From: Paenibacillus psychroresistens
GTDB taxonomy: Bacteria; Bacillota; Bacilli; Paenibacillales; NBRC-103111
Reading direction: 5' to 3'
Length of the DNA: 64,000 bases
Assembly: GCF_009728935.1 (NCBI RefSeq)
Contig: NZ_CP034235.1
Location: 4,006,001-4,070,000 of the forward strand
Under the pieces are notes generated by a model. The model saw only the letters and a list, made by a program, of their open reading frames with translations. It was not told the origin of the DNA and searched no databases. Shown piece after piece: positions 33,717 through 41,802 of this stretch. Each line of letters opens with the position of its first letter. Position 1 is the stretch's first letter. Made by a program: the position numbers and the translations under genes.

Positions 33717-34682
33717 TCAACTATGAACAACTACAATGATGCCATGATCTTCTAAATCTTTACGTAGAGCGGGTGTAAGCCCATTCTGTCCGGTTTTCTG
33801 AATCTTGAAGAAATGCCAAACGGCGCCTTTAATTAGACCTTTTTGAATTAGCTCTACATCTTTAAGAATTTCTTGATGGGCTTGTTGATTATTCACTGTA
33901 TATTTAGCCTCATGAGCTATTCCATCAGGATCTAGCGCATCTATCTTACGAGATTCACCAGTAACATCTGTTTCTATAACAACACTATGTCCGTGAACTA
34001 ATTCTCGGATATAACTGCTTGCCTCTGCCTCAGAGGATATCAATAAATCCAAATTAACCTCTGGTAATGTATCGTGAATCGCATCTGCTGCAGCTTTATC
34101 AGTCATACTTTGTTTAATTAAAGGTAAATAAGTGATCATTAATTCTGTATTGCGAATAAATTCAACAGGTTCTGTGACACCTGAACTTGAGCTTACTGTT
34201 AAAGCTTTTGATTTACCAAACCATTGCACTAAAAAAGGCAAAGGAGTAATCATTCGTGAAAGCTGCACCTCCACTTTTCGTTCAATCAATCGATTTCTGT
34301 ATGTCAGTATGCCTGTTAATCCTTTAGGGAAATGAGTAGCAGCCTTTTGTAATTTGCGGCTAGGTCCTGACATTGCTGTAGATGATATTAGATTCGGAAT
34401 CAAGACTGAACTGGATTGGGTTAAACTATCATTATTTACACGATAATATAACCCATCATTTTGATGAATATCATATGCGCCTGTCACCAAATCTTTATTG
34501 GAATTGCCCCAGTTGAATGCAATTCTGTCCGCTGCTAATGCCGCCATTTGCTGCAAATAAGCTTTTTCAAAGCTCCAAAGGCTAAAGAACAGCAAAGCGA
34601 CTGTGCATAAGAAGACAATAGGATATACAAGGGAAGCCTCAATTGTAAAGCTTCCCTCTTCATTTCTTAGCCACTTATGGAT
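33717..34682 (-). CDS. tadE: Second TadE-like pseudopilin with apparent AUC start
   Basis: From ATC at 34682 the product is 321 residues with a short basic head, then NEEGSFTIEASLVYPIVFLC, a clear TadE-type signal and membrane helix. The earliest ATG/GTG/TTG codon in frame is the TTG at 34595, inside the helix. A GGGGG ribosome binding site ends seven bases before this ATC; another ATC at 34688 is too close to it, and a GTC lies between. The remainder is a secreted domain (VIETDVTGESRKIDALDPDG, EILKDVELIQKGLIKGAVWH). The gene follows the Flp pilin by 14 bases. The start is inferred, the coding content is not in doubt. Confidence 0.78.
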   Translation of the reverse strand: MHKWLRNEEGSFTIEASLVYPIVFLCTVALLFFSLWSFEKAYLQQMAALAADRIAFNWGNSNKDLVTGAYDIHQNDGLYYRVNNDSLTQSSSVLIPNLISSTAMSGPSRKLQKAATHFPKGLTGILTYRNRLIERKVEVQLSRMITPLPFLVQWFGKSKALTVSSSSGVTEPVEFIRNTELMITYLPLIKQSMTDKAAADAIHDTLPEVNLDLLISSEAEASSYIRELVHGHSVVIETDVTGESRKIDALDPDGIAHEAKYTVNNQQAHQEILKDVELIQKGLIKGAVWHFFKIQKTGQNGLTPALRKDLEDHGIIVVVHS

Positions 34683-34696
34683 GACGATTCCCCCTT

Positions 34697-34909
34697 CTAT
34701 GGAGTATTGCTCGGTAATAAATCATTACTGTTCATAGTTGGAGATTTAAGCTCTGCATCTGCTCCACTGAATAAATCCTTAACCCATTTTAGAATCCATT
34801 TACGAAATGCAATTGCAATTATTACAATAACAGCTAGAATTAGTAATATTTCCAGTGTTCCTATCCCATCTTCCTCATTCCAGAATTGCAATAGCTTTTG
34901 TTTAATCAT
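34697..34909 (-). CDS. flp: Flp-like type IVb pilin
   Basis: 70 residues from ATG 34909 behind GGGGGA. Short basic head, then DGIGTLEILLILAVIVIIAI: a class III/Flp signal with G followed by glutamate and a continuous hydrophobic helix, ending with a short hydrophilic tail. This is the size and form of the major Flp pilin processed by the TadV-like peptidase at 30518-31036. It is the only gene of this form in the operon, so it is the likely structural subunit. The position after tadC and before tadE is usual. Confidence 0.88.
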   Translation of the reverse strand: MIKQKLLQFWNEEDGIGTLEILLILAVIVIIAIAFRKWILKWVKDLFSGADAELKSPTMNSNDLLPSNTP

Positions 34910-34924
34910 TAATTAATCCCCCTA

Positions 34925-35719
34925 TTATCCATTTGCATTCATTAATAAAATTGCTGGTGCTGCGACAATTACCATCACAATGAAGAAAATAAGTACCATC
35001 GGAAAAACTAGCTTGGCTGAAGCCTCCTCTCCAAGTGTTTTGGTTAGTGCTAAACGTTTATCCCAAACCAATCTGGATAACTCCCGTAAGGCATAAACAA
35101 ATTCCAAACCTCCTCTGCGATAATTTAGTAGAACAGTTGTGGTGAAAATGGATATTTCCTGGACATTGCAGCGTTTGTTGAACTCTTCCATGACGTGTTG
35201 GAAAGAGCGATTATTATTCAGGGCAATTACCATTTGATTTAACTCAAAATAGAGTGGGCTTGTTTCTACCGTGATCACTTGCTGCTTTTTCTGTTCAACA
35301 CATTGTTTGATTGCTTTCTGCACTGTCTCACCGGCGTCTACTAATAAGGTTAATTTATTAAGAAACTCCGTTAATTCGATCAGCATTAGACGTTTTTTAA
35401 TTTTCAGTTTTTGGTTTAAATTTTGAATAATCCCAACTGGAATCAGCAGCAATATAATAGCGCCACAGCTAAAAAAAATGACATCAATGACCAATCCCAG
35501 AAAAGTAAATGAAAGCAATGAGACCCACATGTACGTAATTATTTGCGCGATAAATAGCTTCGTATGCTCCATGGATTGATTTCCACTCTTGTAATTAACC
35601 CACTTAAGATGCAGCTTGGCCACATGCAAAGGGTATCGTTCGATAAGCCGAAGACGCTCCATCATATAAAGAGTAACTGGCAATAATCTAGTTATCCATT
35701 CATGCAGTTTAGACTTCAT
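34925..35719 (-). CDS. tadC: Tad pilus inner-membrane protein TadC-like (T2SF family)
   Basis: 264 residues. Two hydrophobic pairs (about 55-105, and 238-260 FPMVLIFFIVMVIVAAPAIL) flank a T2SF/GspF-like helical domain with LTEFLNKLTLLVDAGETVQK and TVLLNYRRGGLEFVYALREL. The ATG overlaps the stop of tadB (ATGA). In Tad systems TadB and TadC form the membrane platform that couples TadA to pilin extrusion. Confidence 0.88.
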   Translation of the reverse strand: MKSKLHEWITRLLPVTLYMMERLRLIERYPLHVAKLHLKWVNYKSGNQSMEHTKLFIAQIITYMWVSLLSFTFLGLVIDVIFFSCGAIILLLIPVGIIQNLNQKLKIKKRLMLIELTEFLNKLTLLVDAGETVQKAIKQCVEQKKQQVITVETSPLYFELNQMVIALNNNRSFQHVMEEFNKRCNVQEISIFTTTVLLNYRRGGLEFVYALRELSRLVWDKRLALTKTLGEEASAKLVFPMVLIFFIVMVIVAAPAILLMNANG

Positions 35720-36600
35720 CGTGATTGCACCTGAATATTCATTATTTTATTAGTCAACGTAAAACATAGAAATAACAGAACTAAAGCAAGAGTCATAATG
35801 GAATGCCCAACTATTCCTTCATACAAAGGAAGCATGTAATCCGGCGAGCTAAAGTTTAATAGCGCAACAATGACTAACGGTGCGAAGCTCAAAATTCTCG
35901 ATTCAAAACGTTTTTGAGCGACCAAAAAACTAATATCTTGCTGCAGCTCGATCTTCTCGCCGATCATTGATGCAGTTCTGCGGATGACTTCAACTAAGTT
36001 GCCGCCTGAACGTTTGCAAATTGTCAAAACATCTGAAAAATTACGAATATCATCCATATCAGCACGTTCACTAAATTGCTTTAATGCTGCTTCAACATTT
36101 TCGCCATTTCGCAGCTTCAGAACAATAATATTAAACTCAACAATGATGTAGGTTTGTGGATTCGCATACAGCATTTGTAAATCCTGCACCGTTTCGACAA
36201 TTGAATTTTCAAAAGAGCGCCCAGCTGATAAAGATGAAGATAATGAAAACAGAGCTTGCTTAAATTGATCATTTAGCTCAGCTTTACGTCGTAACAGCAA
36301 TTGACTTCGTCGCAGTCGCAGGAAGTAAAAGCAACTTGTGGAGCATAGAAAAGCGATCAGAATATCTTTATAGAATATAAACGCAACCATAAAAATTACT
36401 GCTGCTGAAACTAAAAGTGTCGCTGCTTTCTCATTGCTAGATAGTTCATATACCGAATAATCAATTAATGCTTTTGACTGTGTTGTTTCTTGTGTTTTGG
36501 GTGGAGAACCACGGTTTATATAATTTTTCAGAGGTTGTATTATGTAGCTTATTCCCCAGCAGCCTATCCCCAATATAACCGCAATAACAATACCAAACAT
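35716..36600 (-). CDS. tadB: Tad pilus inner-membrane protein TadB-like (T2SF family)
   Basis: 294 residues from ATG 36600, four bases after AGGTGGTGA; the in-frame ATG at 36621 lies in the previous gene. N-terminal and central membrane helices are followed by a T2SF domain (FKQALFSLSSSLSAGRSFEN, LTICKRSGGNLVEVIRRTAS), and C-terminal helices (IVALLNF, GHSIMTLALVLLFLCF). It pairs with TadC as the pilus platform. Confidence 0.9.
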   Translation of the reverse strand: MFGIVIAVILGIGCWGISYIIQPLKNYINRGSPPKTQETTQSKALIDYSVYELSSNEKAATLLVSAAVIFMVAFIFYKDILIAFLCSTSCFYFLRLRRSQLLLRRKAELNDQFKQALFSLSSSLSAGRSFENSIVETVQDLQMLYANPQTYIIVEFNIIVLKLRNGENVEAALKQFSERADMDDIRNFSDVLTICKRSGGNLVEVIRRTASMIGEKIELQQDISFLVAQKRFESRILSFAPLVIVALLNFSSPDYMLPLYEGIVGHSIMTLALVLLFLCFTLTNKIMNIQVQSR

Positions 36601-36604
36601 TTCT

Positions 36605-37834
36605 TCACCACCTTTCCACATTTAAACCTGCTTGGGTAAATTTGAGTTTATTTACAAGCTTATTACCTGTTGTACGAAGCTTTCCAATTACTTTTACTGG
36701 TGTGCTTTCATCATCCTCAACAAATACAAAAAGTGGATTTAACTGGACTTCATTATTTTTTAGGCCAATAACTTCATGGATTTCGGTTACTTTTCTAGAG
36801 TGGTCTCGCATTCTTGATAAATGAATCATAATATCTACCGCAGAAGCAATTTGATTACGAATCACTTCTATGGGTAAAGCATTTCCACTTAAAATCATCG
36901 TTTCGAGCCGGCTAAGCATATCAAAAGTATTATTAGAGTGACCCGTTGAAATCGAACCCTCATGGCCCGTATTCATTGCCTGCAGCATATCGAGAGCCTC
37001 TGCTCCACGAACCTCTCCGATAATAATTCGATTAGGTCTCATTCGTAAAGAAGTATGAATTAAGCTGCGAATCGAGATACCTCCTTTACCTTCTGTATTT
37101 GTATTTCTAGTTTCCAAGCTAACTAGATTGGGCAAATGAGTAATTCTGAGCTCTGCCGTATCCTCAATAGTGATAATCCGTTCATCTTGAGGAATATAAT
37201 CTGTAAGTGCATTAAGAAATGTCGTTTTACCAGATCCAGTACCGCCGCTAATAAAAATATTATGCTTTGTGAAAACTAGCTGTTGAAGCAAATCCGCAAT
37301 ATCCTCGGATAAGGCACCTTTTTCAATTAAATCCCCCATCGTCATAGGATTTTCAGGGAATTTACGGATGGTCATGGTGGGTCCCTTTAAAGCAATTGGC
37401 GGTAAAACAATATTGACACGCGATCCATCCATTAGCCTGGCATCTACTATCGGCGTGCTTTCATTTACAATTCGATTTACTTTGGCTACGATCGATTGAA
37501 TGATATCTGCTAGCTTCTGCTCACTCTCGAACTTCCCATCATAGCGTGTAACATTGCCATTTTGTTCAATAAAGATTTCATCATGGCGATTAATCATAAT
37601 CTCAGAAATGGTTTTATCATCAATTAATGGCTGAAGTACATCCAATCCACGAAATGAATAATACAGCTGCTTGACCAGTTTTTCTTTATGCACTACTGAT
37701 AAATACTGATCTCGTGAAGCTTGAAACATGATCTCTTCGATCAACTCCATCAATTGTTGATTAGACAGATCAATCGATTCTTTTAATTGTTCAAGCACTA
37801 GGTTTTTAATCGTTTCATAGACCTGGTCATTCAT
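36605..37834 (-). CDS. tadA: TadA/CpaF secretion ATPase
   Basis: 409 residues. N-terminal domain followed by the secretion ATPase core: [55 protein letters not shown], Walker [20 protein letters not shown], Asp box [20 protein letters not shown], Walker [21 protein letters not shown], and the His box [16 protein letters not shown] hexameric cytoplasmic motor that drives Flp pilus extrusion through TadB/TadC. The ATG overlaps the end of the TadZ-like gene. Confidence 0.96.
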   Translation of the reverse strand: MNDQVYETIKNLVLEQLKESIDLSNQQLMELIEEIMFQASRDQYLSVVHKEKLVKQLYYSFRGLDVLQPLIDDKTISEIMINRHDEIFIEQNGNVTRYDGKFESEQKLADIIQSIVAKVNRIVNESTPIVDARLMDGSRVNIVLPPIALKGPTMTIRKFPENPMTMGDLIEKGALSEDIADLLQQLVFTKHNIFISGGTGSGKTTFLNALTDYIPQDERIITIEDTAELRITHLPNLVSLETRNTNTEGKGGISIRSLIHTSLRMRPNRIIIGEVRGAEALDMLQAMNTGHEGSISTGHSNNTFDMLSRLETMILSGNALPIEVIRNQIASAVDIMIHLSRMRDHSRKVTEIHEVIGLKNNEVQLNPLFVFVEDDESTPVKVIGKLRTTGNKLVNKLKFTQAGLNVERW

Positions 37835-38937
37835 ACCTTACTCAGCTCATTTACACTATAAAACCACTGTAAGAGATGGCCGTGGAAAGCATTTTCGCTC
37901 ATTAACTGTTCAACTTTAAACACGGATTTCCATTGAGGTACATAGGGTAATTGACCTGATAATTGAATGCCTTGAGCTGAGAAGTCATTACTAAACTTTC
38001 CTGTGAATTTGTTCAGTACATAATGAATTTTATCCATCCAATGAAAGGAGCTTCCAGAAAACCTCACACTAAATTCCTTCCTTACAGCCATAGATTTATG
38101 AATCGAATTAAGATCATCCAATACCAACCAGATAATTTGGTTGCTTAGAGTTAGTGCGCGAATTATTCTCTCATGCAAAGAGTTATCCAAATCAATAATG
38201 ATATAGTCATAATTACCTTGCAAAGCTAAGGCTTTTATAATAGTTTCCACTGTATTGCCTGTCATTTCTTCCATATCAATTGGACTTCTAGTTGGCTCAA
38301 AATAATCAACTTTTGTAAGCGGATCATAATTCTTCAATGACTCTAATTTAGTAAACAACTGCTCCGTTTTTACTTGCACATAGTATAATAATTGTTCAAA
38401 ATTTCGCTTATTATCTCCATCAGGAAACATCGAAACGGAGGGAAAAAGCTCTAGATTAAGATAAAACACTTTATGGTCAAGAAACGCGAGAAGCTTAGCC
38501 AAATTAGCGGCAACTGTTGTCTTACCCGTACCGCCAACAGCGGAATATACCGAAATTATCTGAGTGGTCTGTGATACATCCAAAGCTTTTGTATAATAAT
38601 TTGCATATATATCCAGCAACCGATCCAGAAGCAAATTCAAAGGCTGATATTTATTTAAGAATGTTACCTCATGATTAGTTGCATCTGTGTTACTCTCTCC
38701 AAGCAATACGAAACATGAACCTTGAATGCGAGCTTTTAACTGAGAATCAAAACTATCCGCTTGAATCACCAACAAATCGAATTTACTTGCTGTTTCGAGA
38801 TAAGCATCCAGCGCAATTCTTTGTGTAAAGGTTTTTAACTGGATTTTTGTATGATAGCTCGAATCATGAATATAGCTTGAAATCATTTCTAAATAGGCTC
38901 GATCATCATCTAAAAAAACAATAATTAATGAATCCAT
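37831..38937 (-). CDS. TadZ/CpaE-like pilus positioning protein
   Basis: 368 residues from ATG 38937 (MDSLIIVFLDDDRAYLEMIS), behind GGGGGTG. The first 125 residues form a receiver-like domain with an acidic pocket (FLDDD, LLVIQADSF); the phosphoacceptor position is not certain. Residues about 140-360 are a ParA/MinD-type ATPase with the deviant Walker A YSAVGGTGKTTVAANLAKLL and the DYIIIDLDNSLHERIIRA switch. TadZ and CpaE place the pilus motor in the cell. It is followed by tadA with a four-base overlap. Confidence 0.9.
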   Translation of the reverse strand: MDSLIIVFLDDDRAYLEMISSYIHDSSYHTKIQLKTFTQRIALDAYLETASKFDLLVIQADSFDSQLKARIQGSCFVLLGESNTDATNHEVTFLNKYQPLNLLLDRLLDIYANYYTKALDVSQTTQIISVYSAVGGTGKTTVAANLAKLLAFLDHKVFYLNLELFPSVSMFPDGDNKRNFEQLLYYVQVKTEQLFTKLESLKNYDPLTKVDYFEPTRSPIDMEEMTGNTVETIIKALALQGNYDYIIIDLDNSLHERIIRALTLSNQIIWLVLDDLNSIHKSMAVRKEFSVRFSGSSFHWMDKIHYVLNKFTGKFSNDFSAQGIQLSGQLPYVPQWKSVFKVEQLMSENAFHGHLLQWFYSVNELSKV

Positions 38938-38939
38938 GT

Positions 38940-39044
38940 TCACACCCCCATCCAACCAAATATTTGCAACAAGCCACTGATAATTAATACTAGTGAAATA
39001 ACAGTGATAACTAGATTCAATCGATTAAAACGTGCTTTTAACAA
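38940..39044 (-). CDS. 34-aa single-span membrane peptide at the head of the tad operon
   Basis: A perfect GGAGGTGAT lies five bases before TTG 39044, and the frame reads MLKARFNRLNLVITVISLVL, then IISGLLQIFGWMGV and stops at 38940-38942. The peptide has a basic head and one hydrophobic span, so it is probably an inner-membrane micropeptide. Its stop is three bases from the TadZ start, and the TadZ ribosome binding site lies inside its last codons, so it may also serve as a translational lead-in. I recognise no family. It is too short for most gene finders. Confidence 0.65.
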   Translation of the reverse strand: MLKARFNRLNLVITVISLVLIISGLLQIFGWMGV

Positions 39045-39077
39045 GCTAATCACCTCCATTTCGTTAAAATAGACAAC

Positions 39078-39127
39078 AAAAAAAGCACGCGTAAACGCAG
39101 GTGGTTAACCTAACGTATACGGTGCTT
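39078..39127 (-). terminator. Hairpin with U-run between the kinase and tad genes
   Basis: On the minus strand AAGCAC with further pairs (CGTATACG) matches CGTTTACGCGTGCTT, and seven Ts follow. It lies 70 bases after the kinase stop and 34 bases before the small membrane peptide, so it can terminate kinase transcription or attenuate the tad operon. I compared it by eye with c-di-GMP riboswitch cores and found no match. Confidence 0.7.
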
Positions 39128-39196
39128 CCGTATGAATGATTAAATTTAATTTTGATTATACTAGATTCTCAAATTAATACAACCCTAAATTGGAAT

Positions 39197-40834
39197 TTAT
39201 TTGAACCAACGTGTTAAAGCATGCTTTTTTATATACTTACTTGGAGCTTGAAAATCTAGAGGTACTATTTTTGTGCATAATGATTTCATACATTTGGTAA
39301 TAATTTGAATAGATTCTTCCTGATCTGCAAAAAGCTTGCCTCCCCATTCGGACAGCAGTATGGAAGCATAATCAAATTCTGGCATTACGCACATTGTACG
39401 AAAAGGAAGTGTTGAAAGCCATTCTTTTTGTGCTGGGAAGGCAATTACACGATTCGCCACACAATGAATGGATAGCCCTGCATCTTGTAACTCTTTAATA
39501 ATCTCTACTTGTGTGTGCACTCTTGGTGAATTTAGTTTGGCTAAGGATGGGGCTGCAACGACCAGAATTTCGTTTGCCTGCCTGCACAACTCCATTACGG
39601 TCGGATCCTCCCAATGATGAGAAACATCGATAATGACAACAGGTTGATCTATGAAATACAAAAGCTTATAGCTTAACTCTTTGTTCCAAGCTTGGTTAAA
39701 GCCATTTGGTGGCAGTGGATGCAGCTCCGTATAATCCTTATTCCATATCGGTGACTTCTCACCTGTTGCGCTGTAGACCTTGTCTGCGCTGTAACGATAG
39801 CCTTGCGGAGCATGCTTTTCTCCATAAAACAAAGTAAATAATTCAGGTTGATTATGTACCGATTCAACCAATGCATGTGGAACGGCATAATGATTCAATA
39901 CTCGAGCAAGCGCTAGTGAAACGAACGTCGAACCTGCACCTGGATACAAGCTTCCAACGATAATCAGCTTACGCGGAATTGAAGAAAGTGGATAATTAAC
40001 AACTTTTTTAGGGGGAAGCTCAACAGGACTGACTTCGTATATTTGCTCCAGCTCAGCCAAAACATGTGAAGCCTCTTGAAAACGTTCATCGGGATTTATT
40101 TTGAGTAATTTAGTTATTATCCAAATCAGTTTCTCTGGAATCCGCTCTGTCAGCTTCTGTAATTGCTTAGCTTGAAAAGAGTAATGCTGCCCATTATTCA
40201 ATAAATAAAATAGCAGCGCACCTAGAGTATAAAGATCTGATCTTGCATCCGTTTGTTGCAGCTCATATTGCTCAGGAGCGGCAAAACCTACGGTACCAAG
40301 CTGAACCGTATCTGAGCTTCGTTCAAAAGTATAGCTCCGGGCTATCCCAAAATCAATTAAGCATACATTGTTTTGTTGATCAATCATTACATTTGAAGGC
40401 TTCAGATCACGGAATATGATCGATTTAGGTTTAAATTTATGCAAATAATCAAATACCTGACAAAGCTGTTTAGCATAACGAATAACTAGCTCAACTGTCA
40501 GCGACTTACGAGCTTCAAAGAGATTTTGCAGCGTCTGCCCATTAATGTAATCCATGACTAAATAACTAAAGCCTTGAGAGTCTGGAGGATAAAAGTCAAT
40601 AATTTTAGGCAAAAATGGATGATTAAGCTTTACCAGCATCGCTGCTTCATCAGCAAATCCTTGAGGTTGGCTTGCATGCCATAATGATTCTTTAATTGCC
40701 CACTGTTTACCTGCTAGCTTATGATCGTTCGCCAAAAAAACCGCACCCATTCCACCTTCACCTAAGCGTGAAATAATCGAATAGCGGTTTTCAAAAAGAG
40801 CTCCAATTTTCAATTGTGAGCGATACAAAGTCAA
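39197..40834 (-). CDS. Ser/Thr protein kinase fused to a ParA/MinD-like P-loop domain
   Basis: 545 residues from TTG 40834, eight bases after AGGAGG. Residues about 15-265 are a Hanks-type kinase: glycine loop RLGEGGMGAVFLA, WAIKES lysine, IIFRDLKPSNVMI catalytic loop (Phe in place of His), LIDFGIARSY, APEQYELQQTDARSDLYTLG. Residues about 285-510 start with a P-loop LIIVGSLYPGAGSTFVSLAL followed by VVIIDVSHHWEDP and ANEILVVAAPSLAKLNSPRV, resembling the CpaE/MinD ATPases. No transmembrane or PASTA region is present. It sits upstream of the tad operon whose last gene encodes an FHA protein, the natural reader of its phosphorylation. The fusion is unusual. Confidence 0.88.
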   Translation of the reverse strand: MTLYRSQLKIGALFENRYSIISRLGEGGMGAVFLANDHKLAGKQWAIKESLWHASQPQGFADEAAMLVKLNHPFLPKIIDFYPPDSQGFSYLVMDYINGQTLQNLFEARKSLTVELVIRYAKQLCQVFDYLHKFKPKSIIFRDLKPSNVMIDQQNNVCLIDFGIARSYTFERSSDTVQLGTVGFAAPEQYELQQTDARSDLYTLGALLFYLLNNGQHYSFQAKQLQKLTERIPEKLIWIITKLLKINPDERFQEASHVLAELEQIYEVSPVELPPKKVVNYPLSSIPRKLIIVGSLYPGAGSTFVSLALARVLNHYAVPHALVESVHNQPELFTLFYGEKHAPQGYRYSADKVYSATGEKSPIWNKDYTELHPLPPNGFNQAWNKELSYKLLYFIDQPVVIIDVSHHWEDPTVMELCRQANEILVVAAPSLAKLNSPRVHTQVEIIKELQDAGLSIHCVANRVIAFPAQKEWLSTLPFRTMCVMPEFDYASILLSEWGGKLFADQEESIQIITKCMKSLCTKIVPLDFQAPSKYIKKHALTRWFK

Positions 40835-40852
40835 ATGAATTCCCTCCTTCAT

Positions 40853-40874
40853 CTACAAATCCCAATATTTGTAG
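40853..40874. promoter_or_regulatory. Perfect inverted repeat just upstream of the kinase gene
   Basis: CTACAAAT and ATTTGTAG flank CCCAAT, 18 bases upstream of the kinase start and just before its ribosome binding site. It could be an operator or an RNA hairpin limiting translation. Confidence 0.4.
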
Positions 40875-40963
40875 CTTAGTATAGGAGGAAATGATCATAA
40901 AATCCACACTTATTTAATTAACGCCATTAAACATTCATGAAATTAATTATTATTTGAGTTGCT

Positions 40964-41743
40964 TTATTTATTAAATGATCCAATAACCTGAATCCAAGGA
41001 CGATCATCCACCCAATTGATTTGCAGTGGGATTTGAAAAATCCGATAGAGATTATCCGCAGTTAGTACATCTCTTTTAAGGCCTGATGCAATGATTTGAC
41101 CCTCATCTATTAACGCAACATGCGTGAATAACGGCATGATTTCTTCCGTATGGTGGGTAACATAGACAATCATAATATCTTGCTTGCGAAGATCATTAAT
41201 ATTATCCAATAGCTTCTCACGTTCATATAAATCTAAACCAGCACAAGGCTCGTCCATAATTAGAATACGAGGCTGTGACATTAACGCGCGAGCTAACATG
41301 ACTTTCTTACGCTCACCCTGAGACAAGGAGCCCAATAACTGTTCACTTAAATGAGCCAATTGAACACTCTCAAGCTTGGAGTGTGCTTTATCAATTACTT
41401 CCTGAGGAATATCTTCATAGAAGCGCAAATAACTATATTCACCAGTTGCAACTACTTCCCAGACAGGATCAGTCAAGCTAAGCTTTTCAAACAAGGTTTG
41501 GCTGATATAACCAATGCTTTTACGCATCTCTCTTACATCGACCGTTCCATATAATTGATCTAATACTGTAATATGACCGGAGCTAGGAAAAGTATAGCCA
41601 TTTATCATTTCTAGAATCGTTGTTTTGCCTGAGCCATTCTTGCCGAGGATCATCCAATTCTCACCAGGGTTCATGTGTAAATTCACATCATTTAGAATGG
41701 TACGTTCTTCTCGTATAAAATTCACATGACTTAAATCAATCAA
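40964..41743 (-). CDS. ABC transporter ATP-binding protein (YlmA-like)
   Basis: 259 residues from TTG 41743 behind GAGGTG. One ABC domain: Walker A ILGKNGSGKTTILEMINGYT, Q-loop GYISQTLFEKLSLTDPVWEV, signature GSLSQGERKKVMLARAL, Walker B ILIMDEPCAGLDLYERE, His switch VYVTHHTEEIMP. The match is to the soluble YlmA/PhnK-like stand-alone ATPases, with no permease or binding protein beside it. Partner and substrate are unknown. It runs in the direction of the kinase gene, 130 bases upstream, and 60 bases after mrfB. Confidence 0.88.
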   Translation of the reverse strand: MIDLSHVNFIREERTILNDVNLHMNPGENWMILGKNGSGKTTILEMINGYTFPSSGHITVLDQLYGTVDVREMRKSIGYISQTLFEKLSLTDPVWEVVATGEYSYLRFYEDIPQEVIDKAHSKLESVQLAHLSEQLLGSLSQGERKKVMLARALMSQPRILIMDEPCAGLDLYEREKLLDNINDLRKQDIMIVYVTHHTEEIMPLFTHVALIDEGQIIASGLKRDVLTADNLYRIFQIPLQINWVDDRPWIQVIGSFNK

Positions 41744-41802
41744 CGTAGCACCTCAACTCTTTTTTGAATATTGTAAACTATTTTTAAGTAAATGTAACGG
41801 GC

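Noticed and set aside
34132..34335. Plus-strand ORFs inside the tad genes and other long genes
   Set aside because: They overlap well-supported minus-strand genes, have no ribosome binding sites and show no family motifs.
39078..39127. A c-di-GMP riboswitch in front of the tad operon
   Set aside because: The conserved GEMM core sequences are absent; only a terminator-like hairpin can be supported.
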